The translations under genes were made by a program, and so were the position numbers. Shown in pieces: positions 56,792-64,000 of a stretch of DNA of 64,000 nt. The first letter of the stretch is position 1; every line of letters starts with the position of its first letter. Under the pieces are notes generated by a model that searched no databases, was not told where the DNA came from, and saw nothing but the letters and a program-made list of their open reading frames with translations. Origin of the DNA: Amycolatopsis viridis (GTDB lineage Bacteria > Actinomycetota > Actinomycetes > Mycobacteriales > Pseudonocardiaceae); assembly GCF_011758765.1 (NCBI RefSeq), contig NZ_JAANOU010000001.1, positions 2,666,001 to 2,730,000 of the forward strand, in the 5' to 3' direction.

Positions 56792-57307
56792 ATGGCTTCC
56801 GAAACCGACCCGGCGTGCGCGGTGGCGCACGGCGCCGGCGGCCCGGTGACGGAGACCCGCACGCTGGTGGCGGTGTTCTCCTCGCCGGTCGCGGAGTTCC
56901 TGCTGCGCTACGGCCAGGACCTCGGCTACCGCGCGGTGCTGTTCGATCCGGACGAGACCCGGACCGCCGGGGTCCCGGGTGCGGAGGCGACGGCCGTGCT
57001 GCCGGACCTGGACGCGGACACGGACGTCGTGGTGACCGACCACCACCGGGCCGAGCTCGGCCCGGTGCTGCGCGACGTCCTCGCGCAGCCGGTGCGATGG
57101 GCCGGCGTGATGGGGAATCCGCGGCACGAGGGCCCGCACGTCGCGGCGCTGCGCGCGCTGGGCGTGGCCGAGGCGGACATCGCGCGGGTGCACCGGCCGA
57201 TCGGCCTCGACATCGGCTCCCGCCGCCCGGCCGAGATCGCGATCGCCGCGCTGGCCGGGCTGATCGCCGACCGCAACGGCCGCCCCGGGGGCTTCTTCCC
57301 CCGCTGA
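56792..57307 (+). CDS. XdhC-like Rossmann protein
   Basis: The 171-residue protein matches the C-terminal Rossmann domain of XdhC/CoxI molybdoenzyme maturation factors: AVLFDPDE, VVVTDHHRAE, WAGVMGNPRHEGPH, and IGLDIGSRRPAEIAIAALAG. The N-terminal Cys-containing XdhC domain is missing, although a Cys occurs near residue 9. No molybdoenzyme genes are adjacent, so its partner is unknown. It starts nine bases after the LemA-like stop. Confidence 0.85.
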   Translation: MASETDPACAVAHGAGGPVTETRTLVAVFSSPVAEFLLRYGQDLGYRAVLFDPDETRTAGVPGAEATAVLPDLDADTDVVVTDHHRAELGPVLRDVLAQPVRWAGVMGNPRHEGPHVAALRALGVAEADIARVHRPIGLDIGSRRPAEIAIAALAGLIADRNGRPGGFFPR

Positions 57308-57344
57308 GCGCGGGCCGGGGCGCGTGGGTGCACCCGGCGTCCCG

Positions 57345-57689
57345 CTAGCCGCGCGCGGCACGCACCGCGGCGCCGGCTGCGTCCAGATCCAGGTCGACGG
57401 TCACGACCGAACCGTCACCGTCGGTGCGCCCGCGTTCGTCGATCGCGAGGCCGATCAGGGCGAGGTCAGCGGCACGATCGCGCAGCATCCACTGCTGCGG
57501 GGTTTCCGCACCCGCCTCCGCACCCGCCGGTTCCGTCTCGTCCCGGCGCCACGCGGCCACCGCTGCCGCCGCGAGCTCCCGCGGCAGCCGCACGGTGATG
57601 CGCTGCTCCCCGATCGCCGTGCTGATCGCCGCGCCGATGGCGGCGAGCACCTCGGCGTCCTGCCCGTAGCGCGCGTACTCGCTGGTCAT
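57345..57689 (-). CDS. Protein of unknown function, 114 residues
   Basis: The protein starts MTSEYARYGQDAEVLAAIGA and is acidic and helical, with ITVRLPRELAAAAVAAWRRD in the middle and a strand-like end (SVVTVDLDLDAAG). A GTG two codons upstream is an alternative start. It has no signal peptide or known motif. It ends facing the XdhC-like gene and lies 3' of the EF-G-like gene on the opposite side of a short gap. Confidence 0.6.
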   Translation of the reverse strand: MTSEYARYGQDAEVLAAIGAAISTAIGEQRITVRLPRELAAAAVAAWRRDETEPAGAEAGAETPQQWMLRDRAADLALIGLAIDERGRTDGDGSVVTVDLDLDAAGAAVRAARG

Positions 57690-57722
57690 GATCACGAGCT
57701 TACGTGCGGCACCCGCGTCCGG

Positions 57723-59846
57723 TCAGGCGTGCGCCGCGGCCAGGTTCTCCGGCAGCGGGTCGTATCGCGCGTGCCGGCGGGTGAACAGCGCCGTGCCGGA
57801 GCTCAGCGAGCGCAGCTCCGTGGCGTACCGCAACAGCTCGGTCGCGGGCACCTCGGCCCGGATCACGCTGCGGCCCTGGCCCACCGACTCGGTGCCGAGC
57901 ACCCGTCCGCGCCGCGACGACAGGTCGCCCAGCACCGCGCCCAGGTACTCGTCGGGCACGCGGACGTCCACCTCGTCGAGCGGTTCGAGCAGCACCACCC
58001 GCCCGTTCGCGGCCGCGTCCTTGAGCGCCAGCGCCCCGGCGGTCTGGAACGCCGCGTCCGAGGAGTCCACGCTGTGCGCCTTGCCGTCGACCAGCGTGAC
58101 GCGCACGTCGACCACCGGGTGGCCGGTCACCAGCCCGCGGTGCAGCTGCGCCCGCACCCCCTTCTCCACACTCGGGATGAACTGGTTCGGGATGGCGCCG
58201 CCGACGATGCGGTCGACGAACTCGAACCCGGTGCCGCGCGGCAGCGGCTCGACCTCGATGTCGCACACCGCGTACTGGCCGTGCCCGCCGGACTGCTTCA
58301 CGTGCCGCCCGTGCCCCTTGGCCGGGGCGGCGAACGTCTCGCGCAGGCTGACCTTGACCGGTTCGGTGTCCACCTCGGCACCCCCGGCGCGCAGCCGCGA
58401 CAGCACCACGTCGGCGTGCGCCTCGCCCATGCACCACAGGACCAGCTGACCGGTCTCGGCGTTGCGTTCCAGCCGCAGCGTCGGGTCCCCGGCGACCAGC
58501 CGGGACAAGTTGCGCGCCAGCGCGTCCTCGTCGCTGCGGTTGCGGGCCACCACGGCGACCGGCAGCAGCGGTTCGGGCATCGGCCACGGGCGCATCAGCA
58601 GTGGGTGGTCGGGGGCCGAGACGGTGTCACCGGTCTCGGCCGAGCCGACCTTGGTCAGCGCGCACAGATCTCCGGCCACGCAGTAGGGCACCTCGCGCAG
58701 GTTCGCGCCCAGCGGGGAGTACAGGTGGGCCACCCGCTCGTCGGTGTCGTGGTCGGAGTGGCCGCGTTCGGCCATGCCGTGCCCGGACACGTGCACCGGC
58801 CGTTCCGGCCGCAGCGTCCCGGAGAACACCCGCACCAGCGACACGCGCCCGACGTAGGAGTCCACGGCGGTGCGCACCACTTCGGCGGCCAGTGGCCCGT
58901 CCGGATCGGTGCTCAGCGCCGGGTGCGGCGCGCCGTCCGGCCCGGTGACCGGCGGCAGCGTGTGCTCCAGCGGTGACGGGAACGCCCGGACGATGCCGTC
59001 GAGGACCTCGGCCAGGCCCACCCCGGTGGTGGCGCACACCGGGATGACCGGGTGGAACGAGCCGCGTGCCACCGCGGTCTCCAGGTCGGCGATCAGCGTC
59101 TCCTCGCTGATCTCCTCGCCCGCGAGGTAGCGGTCCATGAGGGTCTCGTCCTCGCTCTCGGCGATGATGCCCTCGATCAGCTCGTTGCGTGCCTCGGTCA
59201 GCCGCTCCAGGTCGGCCGGCGCGGGGTCGCCCAGCCTCGGCGGATAGCCCTGCGAGTAGTCGTAGAGGCGGCGGGTGATCAGCCCGACCAGACCCGGCTC
59301 CGGGCCGGTGGCCGGCAGGTACAGCGGCAGCACGCCCGCGCCGAACGCGTCCTGGCACGCGGCGATCTCGTCCTCGGGGTCGGCGCGGTGGTGGTCCAGC
59401 CGGGAGATCACGACCGCGCGCGGCATGCCCACCGCGGCGCACTCCTCCCAGATCGCCACCGTGGCGGGGTCGACGCCCTCGAACGCGCTGACCACGAACA
59501 GCGCGGCATCGGCGGCGCGCAACCCGGCCCGCAGCTCGCCCACGAAGTCGGCGTAACCCGGGGTGTCGATCAGGTTGATCTTGTGGTCCTGGTGCAGGAC
59601 CGGTGCGACCGACAGCCCCACCGAGCGCTGCTGGCGCACCGCCGCCGGGTCGTGGTCGCAGACGGTGGTGCCCTCCACGACGGAACCGGCCCTGGCCACG
59701 GTGCCGGACACCGCGAGCAGGGCCTCGGTGAGGGTGGTCTTGCCGGAACCCGAGGGACCCACCAGGACCACGTTGCGGACCTTGACCGGGTCGTCCACAG
59801 CGACCGCGGCTCCGGCATCGACGGTGCGGGCTTGTTTGTCGGCCAT
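57723..59846 (-). CDS. Elongation factor G-like protein (EF-G2 type)
   Basis: The 707-residue protein has all five EF-G domains but altered GTPase motifs: the P-loop is GPSGSGKTT rather than GHVDHGKTT, G3 is DTPGYADF, and G4 is SRLDH instead of NKxD. It resembles the second EF-G of mycobacteria, whose role is unclear. The start at 59846 (MADKQARTV) has GGGGAGCG upstream. It is a single gene away from the str operon that holds the main EF-G. Confidence 0.9.
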   Translation of the reverse strand: MADKQARTVDAGAAVAVDDPVKVRNVVLVGPSGSGKTTLTEALLAVSGTVARAGSVVEGTTVCDHDPAAVRQQRSVGLSVAPVLHQDHKINLIDTPGYADFVGELRAGLRAADAALFVVSAFEGVDPATVAIWEECAAVGMPRAVVISRLDHHRADPEDEIAACQDAFGAGVLPLYLPATGPEPGLVGLITRRLYDYSQGYPPRLGDPAPADLERLTEARNELIEGIIAESEDETLMDRYLAGEEISEETLIADLETAVARGSFHPVIPVCATTGVGLAEVLDGIVRAFPSPLEHTLPPVTGPDGAPHPALSTDPDGPLAAEVVRTAVDSYVGRVSLVRVFSGTLRPERPVHVSGHGMAERGHSDHDTDERVAHLYSPLGANLREVPYCVAGDLCALTKVGSAETGDTVSAPDHPLLMRPWPMPEPLLPVAVVARNRSDEDALARNLSRLVAGDPTLRLERNAETGQLVLWCMGEAHADVVLSRLRAGGAEVDTEPVKVSLRETFAAPAKGHGRHVKQSGGHGQYAVCDIEVEPLPRGTGFEFVDRIVGGAIPNQFIPSVEKGVRAQLHRGLVTGHPVVDVRVTLVDGKAHSVDSSDAAFQTAGALALKDAAANGRVVLLEPLDEVDVRVPDEYLGAVLGDLSSRRGRVLGTESVGQGRSVIRAEVPATELLRYATELRSLSSGTALFTRRHARYDPLPENLAAAHA

Positions 59847-60002
59847 GGCGCGCTCCCCGGGACGACAGCAGCAGGTGTGTCCTCGATCACACACCCGGCG
59901 GGCATGGTCCGGCAACCCCGGCCGGTCAGGTTGCGCCTGCGGGGCGAAAGTGGACTGCTGGAATCGCGGCGAACTGGCCTGGGGGAGCGGTCCACCAGAA
60001 CC

Positions 60003-60008
60003 TAGACT
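60003..60008 (+). promoter_or_regulatory. Probable -10 box of pdxS
   Basis: TAGACT lies 42 bp before the chosen GTG start. No clear -35 box and no divergent pdxR regulator is present. Confidence 0.35.
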
Positions 60009-60049
60009 CGACCGTGCACCCCTTCGTGTTTCGTGAAAGGCGTCCCGTC

Positions 60050-60964
60050 GTGTCCGAAGTTGAATCCCGCAGTTCCGCCACGCCCGAGCGGGGCACCGCG
60101 CGCGTCAAGCGCGGCATGGCCGAGATGCTCAAGGGCGGCGTGATCATGGACGTCGTCACCCCCGAGCAGGCGAAGATCGCCGAGGACGCCGGTGCGGTGG
60201 CCGTGATGGCGCTGGAGCGCGTGCCCGCCGACATCCGCGCCCAGGGCGGGGTGGCGCGGATGAGCGACCCGGACCTCATCGAGGGCATCATCTCCACGGT
60301 GTCCATCCCGGTGATGGCCAAGGCCCGGATCGGGCACTTCGTCGAGGCGCAGGTACTCCAGTCGCTCGGGGTGGACTACATCGACGAGTCCGAGGTGCTC
60401 ACCCCGGCCGACTACGCCAACCACATCGACAAGTGGGCGTTCACCGTGCCGTTCGTGTGCGGGGCGACCAACCTGGGCGAGGCGCTGCGCCGCATCAACG
60501 AGGGCGCGGCGATGATCCGCTCCAAGGGTGAGGCCGGCACCGGCGACGTGTCGAACGCGACCACCCACATGCGCAAGATCCGCGCGGAGATCCGGCGGCT
60601 GACGGCGCTGCCCGAGGACGAGCTGTACGTGGCGGCCAAGGAGATGCAGGCGCCCTACGAGCTGGTGCGCGAGGTGGCCGAGCGCGGGAAGCTGCCGGTC
60701 GTGCTGTTCACCGCCGGAGGCATCGCGACCCCCGCCGACGCGGCGATGATGATGCAGCTGGGGGCCGAGGGCGTGTTCGTCGGATCCGGGATCTTCAAGT
60801 CCGGTGACCCGGCCAGGCGTGCGGAGGCCATCGTCAAGGCCACCACGTTCCACGACGACCCGGACGTCATCGCGAAGGTCTCCCGCGGCCTCGGCGAGGC
60901 CATGGTCGGCATCAACGTCGACGACGTGCCCGAGCCGCACCGCCTCGCCGAACGCGGCTGGTAG
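60050..60964 (+). CDS. pdxS: Pyridoxal 5'-phosphate synthase, synthase subunit
   Basis: PdxS makes PLP from ribose 5-phosphate, glyceraldehyde 3-phosphate and ammonia supplied by PdxT. The 304-residue protein has a (beta/alpha)8 barrel with [14 protein letters not shown] (active-site lysine), [18 protein letters not shown], and [19 protein letters not shown]. The GTG at 60050 has GAAAGG nine bases upstream; a GTG at 60014 is too close to the likely promoter. pdxT follows after 73 bp. Confidence 0.96.
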   Translation: MSEVESRSSATPERGTARVKRGMAEMLKGGVIMDVVTPEQAKIAEDAGAVAVMALERVPADIRAQGGVARMSDPDLIEGIISTVSIPVMAKARIGHFVEAQVLQSLGVDYIDESEVLTPADYANHIDKWAFTVPFVCGATNLGEALRRINEGAAMIRSKGEAGTGDVSNATTHMRKIRAEIRRLTALPEDELYVAAKEMQAPYELVREVAERGKLPVVLFTAGGIATPADAAMMMQLGAEGVFVGSGIFKSGDPARRAEAIVKATTFHDDPDVIAKVSRGLGEAMVGINVDDVPEPHRLAERGW

Positions 60965-61037
60965 CTCCAGCTCGCCCGGCCCGCTCCGCCGCGCCCGGGC
61001 CGAATACCGTCAGCACGATGTGTTCCAGGAGGTCAGG

Positions 61038-61673
61038 GTGTCCGCGGTACCGGTGATCGGCGTGCTCGCGCTGCAGGGAGACGTGCGGGAGCACGCCGCC
61101 ATGGTGGCGCGCGCCGGCGGGCACGCCGTCACCGTCCGCCGGGCGTCCGAGCTGGACGCCGTCGACGGGCTCGTCCTGCCCGGCGGCGAGTCCACCACCG
61201 TGTCCCGCCTGCTCGACACCTTCGACCTGCTCGAACCGCTGCGCCGGCGGCTCGACGGCGGCATGCCGGCGTTCGGGTCGTGCGCGGGCATGATCCTCCT
61301 CGCGAAACAGGCCCTGGACGGGCGGCCGGACCAGCACCAGCTCGGCGCACTCGACGTGATCGTCCGGCGCAACGCCTTCGGCCGCCAGGTCGACTCCTTC
61401 GAGGAGGATGTGGACTTCGCCGGGGTCGCCGGCGGCCCGCTGCACGCGGTGTTCATCCGCGCCCCGTGGGTGGAAAAAGCGGGTGACGACGTCGAGGTGC
61501 TGGCCACGGTGCCCGCGACCGGGAGCACCGGCGCTAGGATCGTCGCGGTCCGGCAGGGGCCGGTGCTCGCCACGGCCTTCCACCCGGAGCTGACCGGGGA
61601 CGATCGGGTCCATCGCCTGTTCGTGGAGATGGTGCGGGACGCGGCGACGACGAGCGAGACGGAGGAGAGATGA
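61038..61673 (+). CDS. pdxT: Pyridoxal 5'-phosphate synthase, glutaminase subunit
   Basis: PdxT is a class I glutamine amidotransferase that feeds ammonia to PdxS. The 211-residue protein starts [13 protein letters not shown], has [15 protein letters not shown], the nucleophile Cys in [11 protein letters not shown], and the His-Glu pair in [15 protein letters not shown] lies just before the GTG. The stop overlaps the yebC start (ATGA). Confidence 0.95.
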   Translation: MSAVPVIGVLALQGDVREHAAMVARAGGHAVTVRRASELDAVDGLVLPGGESTTVSRLLDTFDLLEPLRRRLDGGMPAFGSCAGMILLAKQALDGRPDQHQLGALDVIVRRNAFGRQVDSFEEDVDFAGVAGGPLHAVFIRAPWVEKAGDDVEVLATVPATGSTGARIVAVRQGPVLATAFHPELTGDDRVHRLFVEMVRDAATTSETEER

Positions 61674-62422
61674 GCGGCCACTCCAAGTGGGCCACCACGA
61701 AGCACAAGAAGGCCGCCCTCGACGCCAAGCGTGGCAAGCTGTTCGCGAGACTGATCAAGAACATCGAGGTCGCCGCGCGGACCGGCGGGGGTGATCCCGA
61801 GGGCAACCCGACCCTCTACGACGCCATCCAGAAGGCGAAGAAGAACTCGGTCCCGCAGGACAACATCGAGCGCGCCCGCAAGCGCGGCGCCGGCGAGGAG
61901 GCGGGCGGCGCGGACTGGCAGACGATCAACTACGAGGGCTACGGCCCCAACGGCGTCGCCGTGCTGATCGAATGCCTGACCGACAACCGCAACCGCGCCG
62001 CCGGCGAGGTGCGCACCGCGCTGACCCGCAACGGCGGCTCGCTCGCCGACCCGGGCTCGGTGTCGTACCTGTTCAACCGCAAGGGCGTGGTGATCATGCC
62101 CAAGAACGACCTGTCCGAGGACGACGTGCTGATGGCCGTCCTGGACGCGGGTGCGGAGGAGGTCAACGACCTCGGCGACAACTTCGAGATCGTCTCCGAG
62201 GCCACCGACCTGATCAGCGTCCGCAAGGCGCTGCAGGACGCCGGCTACGACTACGAGTCCGCCGACCCGACGTTCCTGCCGTCGGTGAGCGTCCCGCTCG
62301 ACGCCGAGGGCGCCAAGAAGGTGTTCCGGTTGATCGACGCGCTCGAGGACTGCGACGACGTGCAGAACGTCTACGCCAACTTCGATGTCTCCGACGAGGT
62401 GCTGGAAGAAGTCGGCGCGTGA
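61670..62422 (+). CDS. yebC: YebC/PmpR family transcriptional regulator
   Basis: YebC proteins are widespread and in several species help ribosomes translate polyproline-rich mRNA or act in regulation. The 250-residue protein begins [15 protein letters not shown] and contains [16 protein letters not shown]-like and [20 protein letters not shown] segments, all characteristic. It sits in the conserved order pdxS-pdxT-yebC-ruvC. The 3' end is unusual: the last 37 bases are the first copy of a 68-bp tandem repeat that continues past the stop. Confidence 0.95.
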   Translation: MSGHSKWATTKHKKAALDAKRGKLFARLIKNIEVAARTGGGDPEGNPTLYDAIQKAKKNSVPQDNIERARKRGAGEEAGGADWQTINYEGYGPNGVAVLIECLTDNRNRAAGEVRTALTRNGGSLADPGSVSYLFNRKGVVIMPKNDLSEDDVLMAVLDAGAEEVNDLGDNFEIVSEATDLISVRKALQDAGYDYESADPTFLPSVSVPLDAEGAKKVFRLIDALEDCDDVQNVYANFDVSDEVLEEVGA

Positions 62423-62560
62423 CGGGAACGTCTCCGCGCTGTGTCCGATTCCGTGTCTCCGACGAGGTGCTGGAGGAAGTCGGCGCGTGACGGGAACGTC
62501 TCCGCGCTGTGTCCGATTCCGTGTCTCCGACGAGGTGCTGGAAGAAGCCGGCGCTTAACA
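62386..62560 (+). repeat. 68-bp tandem repeat of the yebC 3' end
   Basis: TGTCTCCGACGAGGTGCTGG recurs at 62386, 62454 and 62522, a period of 68 bp. Copies one and two are complete and the third stops after about 38 bp. Each copy encodes [12 protein letters not shown] followed by a stop. Because 68 is not a multiple of three, each copy is in a different frame relative to yebC. The first copy forms the true end of yebC. Confidence 0.95.
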
Positions 62561-62572
62561 CCGCGTGCTTCG

Positions 62573-62605
62573 AGGCCCTCCGGTGCACCCGCGCCGGAGG
62601 GCCTT
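62573..62605 (+). terminator. Terminator after the yebC repeat
   Basis: AGGCCCTCCGG pairs with CCGGAGGGCCT around a 10-base loop and is followed by TGTCGTG. Confidence 0.75.
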
Positions 62606-62666
62606 GTCGTGCAACGGGAACTTCCCACCGACGGGGTCTGTCCCGCGCTAGTGCGGGTACGGCAGA

Positions 62667-63185
62667 ATGCCGCCCGTGACCGAGACCCTCGCGCCCGAAG
62701 AATCCGACCTCCTCGAGTGGATCGTCAACCAGGCCGAGACCCGTGGCAACGCGGTGATCTCCGTGGCGGGGGACGAGTCCGGGCCGGGGTTCGCGTTCAC
62801 GGCGTGCGTGTGGGCGCTGCACGAGGTTCCCGAAGCGGTCGTCGTCGGGCTGCCGGAGCGGATGGCGCCGGTCCTGCTCGACGCCTACGTCGACCGCGCG
62901 GCCAACGGCGAGCAGTTCGAGCCCGGCAAGGTCTACCACGACTTCTTCGAGGGAGTCCCGGTCACCTTCGAGCGCGTCGCGAAGGGGCACTACCTCGAAT
63001 ACTTCGGCAGCGCGTTCCTCGTCTACCCGGACGGCGACTTCCCGGCGCTGCAGATCATCGTCGCCACCCCGGACGGGCACTGGCCGTGGAGCGACGAGGC
63101 GCCCGAGGGGTTCGCCGACTGGCAGCCGGTCCTCACCGAGAGCGGGCGGCCGGAGAGCTGGACCCCGGGCACCGACGGTCCATAG
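62667..63185 (+). CDS. DUF4262-type protein
   Basis: The 172-residue protein shows the pattern I associate with DUF4262: AFTACVWALHEVPEAVVVGL, LLDAYVDRAANGEQFEPGKV, and LQIIVATPDGHWPW. The function is unknown. The start may be the ATG at 62667 or the GTG at 62676 (VTETLAPEES); neither has a good ribosome binding site, suggesting a leaderless mRNA. It lies between the yebC terminator and ruvC. Confidence 0.78.
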   Translation: MPPVTETLAPEESDLLEWIVNQAETRGNAVISVAGDESGPGFAFTACVWALHEVPEAVVVGLPERMAPVLLDAYVDRAANGEQFEPGKVYHDFFEGVPVTFERVAKGHYLEYFGSAFLVYPDGDFPALQIIVATPDGHWPWSDEAPEGFADWQPVLTESGRPESWTPGTDGP

Positions 63186-63282
63186 TGGACGCTCAGTGAT
63201 CCCGGCGCGTCGTGCCGGGACCGGGCCGTCCGGCACGGTAGCCTCACCTCGAACGCGTGTTCGGCGCTAGGAGGGTGGAGCG

Positions 63283-63912
63283 GTGCGAGTGCTCGGCGTG
63301 GACCCCGGGCTGACCCGGTGCGGCCTCGGCGTGGTGGACGGGGGCACGGGCCGCACGGTCACGTGTGTCGCGGTGGACGTGGTGCGCACCCCGGTGGACG
63401 ACACGCTCGAGCGGCGGCTGCTCGCGGTCTCCGACGCGGTCGAGCAGTGGCTGGACACCTACCGGCCGGCGGCGGTCGCCGTCGAGCGCGTCTTCAGTCA
63501 GCACAACGTGCGCACCGCCATGGGCACCGCGCAGGCGGGGGGAGTGGTCGCCCTGGCCGCGGCCCGCCGCGGGCTGCCGGTCGTGTTCCACACCCCGAGC
63601 GAGGTCAAGGCCGCCGTCACCGGCAGCGGCCGCGCGGACAAGGCGCAGGTGACCGGCATGGTCACCCGGCTGCTCGGGCTCGCGCAGGCGCCCCGGCCGG
63701 CCGACGCCGCCGACGCGCTCGCGCTCGCCATCTGCCACCTGTGGCGCCAGCCGATGCGCGACCGCCTCGCCGAGGCCGAAGCCCGCGCGGCCGAACTGGC
63801 GCGCACGCACCGGGCCCGCCTGGCCGCGGCGGCGAAGTCGGCCAATACCGTATCCCGGACGGCGGTGACGCGGCTGAACACGCGGACACCGGGGAAGGGA
63901 GTGCGCGGATGA
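63283..63912 (+). CDS. ruvC: Crossover junction endodeoxyribonuclease RuvC
   Basis: RuvC cuts Holliday junctions that RuvAB has migrated. The 209-residue protein has the RNase H-like fold with catalytic acids in [19 protein letters not shown] and the C-terminal [13 protein letters not shown]. The GTG start has TAGGAGGG upstream. A basic, Ala-rich tail follows the catalytic core. Its stop overlaps the ruvA start. Confidence 0.96.
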   Translation: MRVLGVDPGLTRCGLGVVDGGTGRTVTCVAVDVVRTPVDDTLERRLLAVSDAVEQWLDTYRPAAVAVERVFSQHNVRTAMGTAQAGGVVALAAARRGLPVVFHTPSEVKAAVTGSGRADKAQVTGMVTRLLGLAQAPRPADAADALALAICHLWRQPMRDRLAEAEARAAELARTHRARLAAAAKSANTVSRTAVTRLNTRTPGKGVRG

Positions 63913-64000
63913 TCTCCTCGGTCCGGGGCGAGGTGCTCTCGGTCGGGCTCGACCACGTGGTGGTGGAGGTCGGCGGCGTCGGCCTCGCGGTGCAGGCCAC
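63909..64000 (+). CDS. ruvA: Holliday junction branch migration protein RuvA (N-terminal part)
   Basis: The window ends 92 bases into this gene. The visible 30 residues ([20 protein letters not shown] and following) match the first OB-fold of RuvA, with GGVGLAVQ in place. The ATG overlaps the ruvC stop, the usual ruvC-ruvA-ruvB order. The rest lies outside the window. Confidence 0.95.
   Translation, partial: MISSVRGEVLSVGLDHVVVEVGGVGLAVQA

Overview
The window is a very GC-rich actinobacterial chromosome segment. Its gene content points to Pseudonocardiaceae, with Amycolatopsis or a close relative the best guess. The reasons are an SsgA-like cell-division regulator, a phosphatidylinositol-mannoside operon (pgsA, acyltransferase, pimA), a DUF6292-type protein, an MsiK-type sugar ATPase, the Gly-Cys-Val tRNA cluster, heavy use of GTG starts, and stop/start overlaps between genes. 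The genus is inferred; no rRNA or other marker is present.

Layout. 1-5057: three small overlapping ORFs, a long non-coding leader with strong hairpins, and metH. 5162-8435: a DUF6292-like protein, a sigma factor carrying a zinc finger, a membrane segment and a repeat tail, a small membrane gene with a damaged start, and the wreck of an SGNH esterase. 8571-13458: a sugar block with xylA, an MsiK-type ATPase and two ROK regulators. 13535-19743: OsmC, a methyltransferase, a P450/TetR divergent pair, a gabT/LysR divergent pair and an unknown gene. 19863-21203: tRNA-Gly, -Cys and -Val on the minus strand with a terminator, an ssgA-like gene, and a divergent tRNA-Val. 21204-23471: an AT-richer patch with two orphan genes, one of them secreted, and palindromes. 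23472-27158: a methyltransferase, LysR, a small protein, a CynX/NimT-type transporter and GtrA.

27225-31391 is a biotin block: a probable BioQ repressor divergent from bioB-bioA-bioF, with no bioD beside them. 31620-48917 is the most distinctive region, a cell-surface polysaccharide locus. It holds a polyprenyl-phosphate sugar transferase, a PIG-L deacetylase, two related C-methyltransferase-like proteins, a sugar nucleotidyltransferase, an epimerase, GT2 enzymes including a two-domain fusion, a flippase, a large membrane protein, an acyltransferase, a glycoside hydrolase on the opposite strand and a GH16 enzyme. Together they could make a methylated, acylated sugar, assemble it on a lipid carrier, flip it, polymerise it and trim it.

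48998-53482 holds a nitroreductase, thrS, a HIT hydrolase, and a YceI/MarR pair that shares operator-like repeats with the nitroreductase promoter. 53630-57307 is the inositol-lipid operon followed by a LemA-like protein and an XdhC-like protein. 57345-64000 holds an unknown gene, an EF-G-like GTPase, pdxS, pdxT, a yebC whose 3' end is tandemly duplicated, a DUF4262 protein, ruvC and the start of ruvA.
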